The notes beneath the pieces are model-generated. The model was not told the DNA's origin. It saw only the letters and a list, made by a program, of their open reading frames with translations, and made no database searches. A program made the position numbers and the translations under genes. From NCBI GenBank assembly GCA_025360665.1, contig JANYBU010000288.1, positions 1-64,000 of the forward strand: a DNA stretch of 64,000 nucleotides, written 5' to 3'. Source of the stretch: Nitrospira sp. Lineage in GTDB: Bacteria > Nitrospirota > Nitrospiria > Nitrospirales > Nitrospiraceae. Positions 44,292 through 51,174 of this stretch are shown one piece after another. Position 1 is the stretch's first letter. The number at the start of each line of letters is the position of its first letter.

Positions 44292-44711
44292 TTGAATCAC
44301 GATCTTACAGGGCTCAGTTCTATAAGACAGACGGCTGATGCTCAATTGAGCTTCTCGCAGCCTGCAATACTAAGAACGCAGGAGCGGCAAGCAGGGATGG
44401 CCTCTCTCAATAATGCCGCGCAGGAATTTGAAAGTTATTTTATCGCTAATCTATTGAAAGTTATGAGAGAAACGGTTCCAAAAGTGGCTGTAGACAATAA
44501 AGGCGGCGCCTATTTTTACTCGTTTTACGACCAGGAGATCGGCCGCCTAGCAGCAGAGTCTGGCGGGCTTGGATTGGCCAGATTGATTCATGAATATACG
44601 GAAAAAAACTCATTTCTCCCCTCAAGTTTTCAGGCTCACAAGCCGATAGAGGAGCCGACAGGTATTAATGCCCCAGTTCCAGTAGCACGCACTCAGAGTA
44701 TTCGGGGCTAA
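44292..44711 (+). CDS. flgJ: Rod-binding protein FlgJ (no muramidase domain)
   Basis: About 139 residues from TTG 44292, which has AGAGGG 7 nt upstream; ATG 44256 is in frame but lacks a ribosome site. The FlgJ N-domain is clear (AAQEFESYFIANLLKVMRET; YDQEIGRLAAESGGLGLARL). The C-terminal muramidase of enteric FlgJ is missing, as in many phyla where a separate hydrolase serves. Base composition is strikingly AT-rich compared with both neighbours. A FliA-like promoter for flgM lies inside its 3' end. Confidence 0.88.
   Translation: MNHDLTGLSSIRQTADAQLSFSQPAILRTQERQAGMASLNNAAQEFESYFIANLLKVMRETVPKVAVDNKGGAYFYSFYDQEIGRLAAESGGLGLARLIHEYTEKNSFLPSSFQAHKPIEEPTGINAPVPVARTQSIRG
44622..44649 (+). promoter_or_regulatory. 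Sigma-28 promoter inside flgJ, for flgM-flgN-flgK-flgL
   Basis: TCAAGTTT, 12 nt, GCCGATAG: both boxes match well, with spacing one longer than the usual 11. It lies about 85 bp upstream of flgM and within flgJ coding sequence, recalling the class-3 flgM promoter of enteric bacteria. Confidence 0.65.
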
Positions 44712-44733
44712 TTGAGGGAGAGGAGACAAGGTT

Positions 44734-45036
44734 ATGCAGATCTCAGGTCATGGCAGAGCCGATCATCTTGCCACACTGCTGCTCGGTGCCCAGGAGGGCG
44801 CTCCGGTCGGGCCGAATCGTCGCACATCTAGCGATGGTCGCAAAGATCGCGTGCAGATCTCTCAGCAGGCGAAGGAGATTCAACGGATTAGGGCCTTAGC
44901 GGATCAGCCGGACGCCGCACGTGAAGCACGCATCGAGCAGATTAGCCGGTCGGTGGAGGCCGGCACGTACAATGTTGCAGGGCGCAAGGTCGGGGATGCG
45001 GTCATTCGTCACGCATTGACCGACGCGGCGCTCTAA
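44734..45036 (+). CDS. flgM: Anti-sigma-28 factor FlgM
   Basis: 100 residues. Disordered N-half, then the sigma-binding C-half DRVQISQQAKEIQRIRALAD and ARIEQISRSVEAGTYNVAGR, matching FlgM. It inhibits FliA until exported through the completed hook. AGGAGA precedes ATG 44734. Confidence 0.93.
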   Translation: MQISGHGRADHLATLLLGAQEGAPVGPNRRTSSDGRKDRVQISQQAKEIQRIRALADQPDAAREARIEQISRSVEAGTYNVAGRKVGDAVIRHALTDAAL

Positions 45037-45126
45037 TCCGTCCTCTCTCTGTTTCGGGGAACCGATCTGAGCAGAAGGCGGCAGAGGCCCATACTGACTG
45101 AGACGAAACCCGACAGAAAGAGGCAC

Positions 45127-45636
45127 ATGTCCAACACCGCGTCCGCTGCCGCTTCCATTCTCGATATCTTCACTCGTGAAGAAGCCCACTGCGATCTGCT
45201 GCATCAGACCCTGCAACAGGAACGGAACGCCATCCGCCGGCTGTCCGTAACAGAATTCCCCACGCTCAACGAGCAGCGGCTCAGCAATCTCCAACAGCTC
45301 CAATCTTTAGAGTCTGAACGTGCGGCAGTGGTTAATCGCTTCGCCGATGCCTGGGGCCTTCCCCGCACAACTGTCACGTTGCAGGCCATCATCGATCGGC
45401 TCGACATGGGGGACAAGCAAAACGTCGAGCGATGCCACGAGCGGCTCGCGGAGAAAGTCCGTGTGTTGCGCCAAGAAACCGCTGTGAATGGGTTGCTCGT
45501 GGCCGGCATCCAAACGCTGTGCCGCAAGGCGATGCATCTCACAGGCGAGGCCCTTCCGAAGCGGGACACCTATTCAGCGTCCGGGGAATCTCAACGCGTA
45601 GGGATCGGTGGCACCATGCTCAGGCAAAGAGGATAA
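45127..45636 (+). CDS. flgN: Export chaperone FlgN
   Basis: 169 residues, all-helical, with FlgN family pattern EAHCDLLHQTLQQERNAIRR and LNEQRLSNLQQLQSLESERA. It escorts the hook-filament junction proteins FlgK and FlgL, encoded next, to FlhA. Confidence 0.88.
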   Translation: MSNTASAAASILDIFTREEAHCDLLHQTLQQERNAIRRLSVTEFPTLNEQRLSNLQQLQSLESERAAVVNRFADAWGLPRTTVTLQAIIDRLDMGDKQNVERCHERLAEKVRVLRQETAVNGLLVAGIQTLCRKAMHLTGEALPKRDTYSASGESQRVGIGGTMLRQRG

Positions 45637-45645
45637 AGACGCATC

Positions 45646-47670
45646 ATGGGACTCGATGGATTACTCGATATCGGAAAAAGCGCACTCAGTGTCGCGCAAC
45701 AGGCGCTGACAGTTACCGGTCACAACGTCGCCAATATCAACACGCCGGGCTATTCCCGGCAGGAGGCGGTAGTAACCGAACGGTCTCCGGTGGGTGGAAA
45801 TCCAGGCCAGGTGGGAACCGGCGTCCAGGTCACACAGATCCGGCGCATCGTCGACAGTTTTATCAACCGGGAAATTACGGCTTCCAATTCAGTGATCGGT
45901 CAACTCAACATCTCCAATGATCAATTGTCCCAGATCCAGAATATTTTCGGCGATTCCAATAATCAAGGGATCGGCACGCAACTGACCGATTTTTTCAGTA
46001 GTCTCCAGGATGTTGCCTCAAGCCCCTCCGACGTCACCCCGCGCTCGGTGCTGCTGTCTAAAGCGAACTTTCTCACCAGCGGGTTTAATCAAGTGGCCGG
46101 CGAACTGTCTGCGCGTCGGAGCTCCGTGAACGATCAAGTGAAACAGACGATCACCGAAATCAACAGCCTGACTTCGCAGATTGCAGAGCTGAACGGAAAG
46201 ATCGTGTCCGCAGAGATGACAGGACAGAATGCCAACGATTTGCGCGATCAACGGGATCAGGCCATCAACGACCTGGCACAGCGCGTTGACATCTCGGTGA
46301 TCGACGGGGGAAACGGTGCGGTATCCGTGTTTGTCGGGCGGGGTCAGGTGGTCGTCGAAAATACTATTTCGCGCAACCTGGTCGGCGTGGCCACGCTGGA
46401 CAACGGTGGCATGGCGAACGTCCAATACGACATGGGGAATGGCAAGTCGATAGACATTTCCTCGCTCATTTCAGGTGGCAAGCTCGCAGGTCTTCTCACG
46501 ATCCGCGACACGATTATCCCGGGGCTTCAAACCTCCTTCGATAAGCTCTCGGCCAGCCTCGTGAACGAGGTCAACCAGATCCATCGGCAAGGGTACGGGC
46601 TCGACGGGTCGACGGGGCTCGATTTCTTCTCGCCGCTCACCGTGACGACGCATGACAAGTCTACCAATCAGGGCAGCGCCACTCTCGCGAGCGGACCGAT
46701 TACCGCGAACAGCCTGCTGACACTTCAGGATTACGAAATCAAATTTTCGACCCCGACCAGTTACTCCATCGTCAATACGACGACTGGGGCGACCATCAAG
46801 GGGAACTATACCGGCACCCCTGTCACGGCACCGAGCGCGGATGTGCCGGTGAACATCGTGACAGGAACCAACGACACAGTAGCGGTCACCGTTGATGGAA
46901 CCGCGTCCGGAACGATCACCTTGACAGGGGCTGCCTCGCCGGGACAATCGTACACGAGTGGAGCCTCCCTGGCGGCGGAGTTGCAAACGAAGATTAATGC
47001 GGATGCCACCCTCTCAGCGGCGGGGAAAAGTGTCGCGGTCACCTATGACACGACGACCAGCCGCTTCATTATCACTTCGAACGCCTCGACAGCGGCCTCC
47101 GCGGTCAATGTCACCGGGGGGACTGCGCAAGCCACACTTGGGCTTAGCGCTGGAACCAGCACGGCCGCGTCAGGAACCTATGCCGGCCCACAAACATTCG
47201 CGATCGACGGTATACAGGTGACCTTAAGCGGGACAGCCGCGACCAATGACGTGTTCTCCTTCAATTCCTACAGCGATACGGCTAAGTCGATCAGCATGTC
47301 ACTGACGAGCGCCGGCAAGGTCGCCGCGTCTTCAACCAGGGCCGGTGTTCCCGGTAATAACGATATTGTGATGGCGCTGGTCGCCTTGCAAACAAAAGCC
47401 TTATCCACCCTTGGCAGTGCTACGTTCAACGACGCCTATCGAACTGCCGCCACCGGCGTGGGAGTGGCGGCTCAATCCGCGAATGGCAAACTCCAGGCCC
47501 AAACGATGCTGCAAGAGCAATTAGACTCGTTCAGGGCCCAGTCGTCCGGCGTCTCGATCGATGAGGAACTGGTCAATGTCATGAAGTATCAGCGTGCATT
47601 TGAGGCGGCATCCCGGCTCATTATCGCGACGGACGAGATGCTACAAACGTTGCTGGACTTGAAGAAGTAA
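45646..47670 (+). CDS. flgK: Hook-filament junction protein FlgK (HAP1)
   Basis: 674 residues, somewhat longer than the roughly 550 of enterics. N-terminus LLDIGKSALSVAQQALTVTG and NVANINTPGYSRQEAVVTER; C-terminus EELVNVMKYQRAFEAASRLI. A variable outer region (about 340-560) contains a flagellin hook IN-like module (about 404-490: GTASGTITLTGAASPGQSYT; KINADATLSAAGKSVAVTYD) that is near-duplicated in FlgL. Confidence 0.96.
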   Translation: MGLDGLLDIGKSALSVAQQALTVTGHNVANINTPGYSRQEAVVTERSPVGGNPGQVGTGVQVTQIRRIVDSFINREITASNSVIGQLNISNDQLSQIQNIFGDSNNQGIGTQLTDFFSSLQDVASSPSDVTPRSVLLSKANFLTSGFNQVAGELSARRSSVNDQVKQTITEINSLTSQIAELNGKIVSAEMTGQNANDLRDQRDQAINDLAQRVDISVIDGGNGAVSVFVGRGQVVVENTISRNLVGVATLDNGGMANVQYDMGNGKSIDISSLISGGKLAGLLTIRDTIIPGLQTSFDKLSASLVNEVNQIHRQGYGLDGSTGLDFFSPLTVTTHDKSTNQGSATLASGPITANSLLTLQDYEIKFSTPTSYSIVNTTTGATIKGNYTGTPVTAPSADVPVNIVTGTNDTVAVTVDGTASGTITLTGAASPGQSYTSGASLAAELQTKINADATLSAAGKSVAVTYDTTTSRFIITSNASTAASAVNVTGGTAQATLGLSAGTSTAASGTYAGPQTFAIDGIQVTLSGTAATNDVFSFNSYSDTAKSISMSLTSAGKVAASSTRAGVPGNNDIVMALVALQTKALSTLGSATFNDAYRTAATGVGVAAQSANGKLQAQTMLQEQLDSFRAQSSGVSIDEELVNVMKYQRAFEAASRLIIATDEMLQTLLDLKK

Positions 47671-47687
47671 CGCAGAGAGATGAGGCT

Positions 47688-50156
47688 ATGAGAGTCACCG
47701 AACAACAGACCTACAACCTTCTGGTCAATAGCATTCAGCGTGCTAGAGCGAAGGCGCTGGCGACGCAGGTGCAAATTTCATCCGGCAAGAAAGTAGTCCA
47801 ACCGTCTGATGACGCCAGCGCGTTTGACCGCATCGTGTCGACCAAAGCCTCGATTGGGAAAGTTGACCAACACGTCCGCAACCTTGACGTCGCCACGACT
47901 CGCCTTGACCTGACGGACAGCACGTTGAGCGGTGTGACAAACGTCCTGGCACGGATCAAGGAACTCGCCGTTCAGTTTGCCAGCAGCACGAATGGTCCTT
48001 CCGACCGGGAGATCGGCGCGCAGGAAGTGAAACAGCTCTTCCTCCAGCTCCAACAACTTGGGAACACTGAATATGCCGGGGGGCAATCGGTCTTCAGCGG
48101 CACCAGCCGGAATGGGCGTGCCACGGGTGTCTCCATTACCGCCCCCGTCGCACTGACAAGCGGCACCAATGATTCACTGATTGTTAAGGTCGATGGGACT
48201 ACGTCCGGAACGATTACCCTCGGGACCGCATCACTGAGCGGTTCCGGATTGGCCGCACTCGTACAAAGCAAGATTAATGCGGATGCCACCCTGTCAGCGG
48301 CAGGAAAAAGCGTAACGGTGACCTTCGACACCGATCATCTCGTCGTCACATCAAACAATAACGGCCAGACGTCCTCAGTCGAAGTTATCGGCGGAAGCGG
48401 CCTCACGAGTCTCGGCTTCAACGGCGGCAGCACGACCACGGGGTTTTCTCCCTTTGCCCTCCGCGCTTCGACGAGTGTCGGTGCGCGGAATACGGTCGGC
48501 GGCGCCGCGATCTCGCAAGGGACGGTGCAGAACCAGAACGCCGCCACCCTCAACGACTATCTGGTGAAGTTCAGCGCCGCGACCACATTCGATGTCTACA
48601 ACGTTTCCACGGCCGTGAATGTCGTGGCGAACAGCACGAATACCGGAGGCGCGGTGAAGAGCGACAGCGGCGTGGTCGATACCAGCCGCGTGACACTGGA
48701 CAACTACGAGGTACGATTGAAGAATATCTATACGGTGACGGCCGGGACCAATGACGGGATTCAATTCGATCCCGGCACGGGCCCGGTGACGGCAACGCTG
48801 GCCCCCGGCGTGTATACCGGCGCCCAACTTGCTGTCCAGGTTAAGGCCGCCATGGAGGCGGTAAGCGGGGGGACGACCTACACGGTCGGCTTTAACGAGA
48901 CCACCGGCAAGTTTGATATCACAAACAATGGGAGCAACGCGACGGCTCTGAGCCTTCTGTACTCCAACGCGGCTTCGACAGCCAAGTCATTGCTTGGTTC
49001 GTCCGGAACCGACCAAAGCGCCATTGCGGTTGGTAGCACCGCGACGAGCAATGTGGATACGACCGGGTTGGCCGGAGTATCCAAGCAATCGAACGTGTAC
49101 GATACCACCCTCGCGACCAACATCTTCAACATCACCTCGTCCAATAACAAGTTGATCGTCAACGATACGGCGGGTGGGGCCGGAGCCGATACGACGATTA
49201 CACTGTCTCTTGGCAGCTATACCGGGGCGCAGCTGGCGACGGAGTTGGCGACGCAGTTGAACGCAAGCCGAGCCGCTGCCAATACGGTCGCCTACACGGT
49301 GTCATCCGGATCCGTTACGGCCGGCCGGTTCACGATCAACAACCCAGCCGGCAATGCCAATTCGCTCATCATAAAGTTCGGCAATGCCGGCTCCACCGCC
49401 GCGCAGATCCTGGGCTCGACGGCCGCCACCGTGACGGAGACCGTGGGGGCCTCTGCCTCCACGCTGAACCACGATGCGGGCTATACGACGTATCTGTCCG
49501 GCGCGAGCATCGACTTCGACGGGCTTCGGGTCGTCCTGCAGGATGGGACAACGGGACCGCGCAACGGGGACGTGTTCACTGTCGCGCAAGCACGGAAAAC
49601 GGTATTGTCGAATCAGTCCTATGTCTCCGGCGGCGCGATCGACATAGAGGGTCTGCGGTTCTCGCTTCGCGACGGCGCGACGGCTTCGGCAAGCGGCGAT
49701 CTGTTCACGGTCCAGACGGGAGTGCAATACCAGGGCAATTCGGGACTGCAAACCATCGAGATCGGCGACGGGCAGACGGTCAAGACCAATATGCCAGGGA
49801 ATCAGATTTTTAGCGGCCCTACAACCGACCTCTTCAACTCCGTGAAAAACCTCGCCGCAGCGTTGAACGGCAACTATGGGGGGGGGATTCAACAAAGCTT
49901 AACCAACGTCGATGCAGCGGTGGATCAGGTCGCTATTGCGCAGGGTGAAGTCGGTGCGTTGTCCAATCAGCTCGTAACGACTAAGACAAGCCTCGATGAC
50001 ACCAAGACCTTTCTCACGACCATTCTCTCCAACAACGAAGATGTCGATCTGGTGGCAGCCATTTCGGAGTTGACGCTCCAGCAGCAAGCCATTCAAGCAG
50101 CGGGGGCAACCCTCAATCGTATTTTCGAAAGCTCCCTTCTCAACTTCTTGAAATAA
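47688..50156 (+). CDS. flgL: Hook-filament junction protein FlgL (HAP3), greatly enlarged
   Basis: 822 residues, against about 300 in enterics. The ends are FlgL: N-terminus MRVTEQQTYNLLVNSIQRAR with QISSGKKVVQPSDDASAFDR, and C-terminal helix ISELTLQQQAIQAAGATLNR. Between about 150 and 690 lies a large Gly/Ser/Thr-rich insertion. It contains three IN-like modules (about 156-240, 348-434, 475-581) and two related segments (YLSGASIDFDGLRVVLQDG and YVSGGAIDIEGLRFSLRDG). The first module shares a 61-bp stretch with flgK (52 of 61 identical). The insertion should project from the filament base. Confidence 0.93.
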   Translation: MRVTEQQTYNLLVNSIQRARAKALATQVQISSGKKVVQPSDDASAFDRIVSTKASIGKVDQHVRNLDVATTRLDLTDSTLSGVTNVLARIKELAVQFASSTNGPSDREIGAQEVKQLFLQLQQLGNTEYAGGQSVFSGTSRNGRATGVSITAPVALTSGTNDSLIVKVDGTTSGTITLGTASLSGSGLAALVQSKINADATLSAAGKSVTVTFDTDHLVVTSNNNGQTSSVEVIGGSGLTSLGFNGGSTTTGFSPFALRASTSVGARNTVGGAAISQGTVQNQNAATLNDYLVKFSAATTFDVYNVSTAVNVVANSTNTGGAVKSDSGVVDTSRVTLDNYEVRLKNIYTVTAGTNDGIQFDPGTGPVTATLAPGVYTGAQLAVQVKAAMEAVSGGTTYTVGFNETTGKFDITNNGSNATALSLLYSNAASTAKSLLGSSGTDQSAIAVGSTATSNVDTTGLAGVSKQSNVYDTTLATNIFNITSSNNKLIVNDTAGGAGADTTITLSLGSYTGAQLATELATQLNASRAAANTVAYTVSSGSVTAGRFTINNPAGNANSLIIKFGNAGSTAAQILGSTAATVTETVGASASTLNHDAGYTTYLSGASIDFDGLRVVLQDGTTGPRNGDVFTVAQARKTVLSNQSYVSGGAIDIEGLRFSLRDGATASASGDLFTVQTGVQYQGNSGLQTIEIGDGQTVKTNMPGNQIFSGPTTDLFNSVKNLAAALNGNYGGGIQQSLTNVDAAVDQVAIAQGEVGALSNQLVTTKTSLDDTKTFLTTILSNNEDVDLVAAISELTLQQQAIQAAGATLNRIFESSLLNFLK

Positions 50157-50169
50157 GAGGTGGCGTCCC

Positions 50170-50196
50170 TCAAGAATTGTTGAAAGAGGCCGATAC
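50170..50196 (+). promoter_or_regulatory. Sigma-28 promoter upstream of csrA-fliW
   Basis: TCAAGAAT, 11 nt, GCCGATAC. The -10 box matches GCCGATAA at 7 of 8 and spacing is canonical. It lies 14 bp after flgL and 114 bp before csrA. Confidence 0.65.
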
Positions 50197-50309
50197 TATG
50201 TTCGCTGGCGTCGTTCGTTTTCTCGCGTTTCGGGTTGTTTGACGAACTAGAAACAAGCAAATCGAAACTTGAAACGTGCAAGCTGTGGCATTTGCCAGGG
50301 AAGGCATCA

Positions 50310-50555
50310 ATGTTGGTCCTTACGCGTCGGCGTGGAGAAGGCGTCACGATCGGCCCAACTATCCGGGTGGTCGTGCTCGGAATCAAGGGTGGCCAGATTC
50401 GTTTAGGGATCGAAGCGCCCCCTACGGTCGAGATCCATCGAGACGAAGTCTGTGCCAGAATTCAAGAAGAAAACCAATCGGCAGCCTGTACCGGGGTGGT
50501 TCCACTGGCTGCCTTCCGGCGTTTCCTGCCTACCGGGCGACGCTCAATTGCGTGA
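50310..50555 (+). CDS. csrA: Carbon storage regulator CsrA
   Basis: 81 residues from ATG 50310, preceded by AGGGAAGG. The N-terminal CsrA fold is textbook (MLVLTRRRGEGVTIG; GGQIRLGIEAPPTVEIHRDE). The C-terminal tail of about 20 residues after AACTGVV is longer than usual. CsrA binds GGA motifs in mRNA leaders, classically of flagellin, and is antagonised by FliW from the next gene. Confidence 0.95.
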   Translation: MLVLTRRRGEGVTIGPTIRVVVLGIKGGQIRLGIEAPPTVEIHRDEVCARIQEENQSAACTGVVPLAAFRRFLPTGRRSIA

Positions 50556-50564
50556 GGTACGATC

Positions 50565-51044
50565 ATGAAGTTTTCTTCGACTCGCTTCGGTGCACTTGAG
50601 GTGCCTGACAGCGCGATTCTGACCTTTCCCTCCGGCATCCTGGGATTTCCGGACTGGAGCCGCTACGTCATTCTGGATTACGACACCGACGCGCCGTTCA
50701 AGTGGCTTCATTGTATTGAGGAATCAAGTCTGGCATTCGTCGTGCTCGATCCCGTCCTGTTCCATGCGAATTATCGGGTAGAGATCCCGGATGAAGTCTT
50801 GGCGGAAGTGAAGGGCACTGCTGCGGACGCTTTGACTCTGGCTGTCATTCTGACCATTCCATCGGAGGATCCAGGCCGTATCACGGCAAATCTTCGCGGG
50901 CCACTCCTCATGAACCCCTCCACCAAGCTGTGTAAGCAGATGGTCCTCTCAGACGAGTACCCAACCCGCTATCCGATTTTTGCCATGCCGAGTGTGCGCC
51001 AGTCCGTACAGACAGAGTCACGGTCCGAAGCCATTCCCGCCTAA
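50565..51044 (+). CDS. fliW: Flagellar assembly factor FliW
   Basis: 159 residues, typical. Family signatures are RFGALEVPDSAILTFPSGIL, GFPDWSRYVILDYD and ADALTLAVILTIP, then ANLRGPLLMNPSTKLCKQMV. FliW is freed from CsrA when flagellin is scarce or exported, so the csrA-fliW pair sets flagellin translation. ATG 50565 is 9 bp after csrA. Confidence 0.96.
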   Translation: MKFSSTRFGALEVPDSAILTFPSGILGFPDWSRYVILDYDTDAPFKWLHCIEESSLAFVVLDPVLFHANYRVEIPDEVLAEVKGTAADALTLAVILTIPSEDPGRITANLRGPLLMNPSTKLCKQMVLSDEYPTRYPIFAMPSVRQSVQTESRSEAIPA

Positions 51045-51052
51045 AAATCCCT

Positions 51053-51168
51053 CGTGAAGCGTATCTCGTGAAACGCAGTTCGCGAACGACGTTTCAGGTT
51101 TCTAGTTTCTCGTTGTCGCGGAGGTAGAAACGCGCAACTCGAAACTTGCTCGAGAGATACGCTTCACG
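51053..51168. repeat. Long palindromic element between convergent fliW and hybrid kinase genes
   Basis: Perfect 15-bp terminal inverted repeat: 51053-51067 (CGTGAAGCGTATCTC) and 51154-51168 (GAGATACGCTTCACG). It is followed by GGGTTTTT on the plus strand, which may also serve as terminator of fliW. The interior carries further complementary AAACTTG/GTTTC stretches. The same CGTGAAGCGT and ACGCTTCACG ends recur at 57684-57802 and partly at 40.4 kb. Confidence 0.75.
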
Positions 51169-51174
51169 GGGTTT

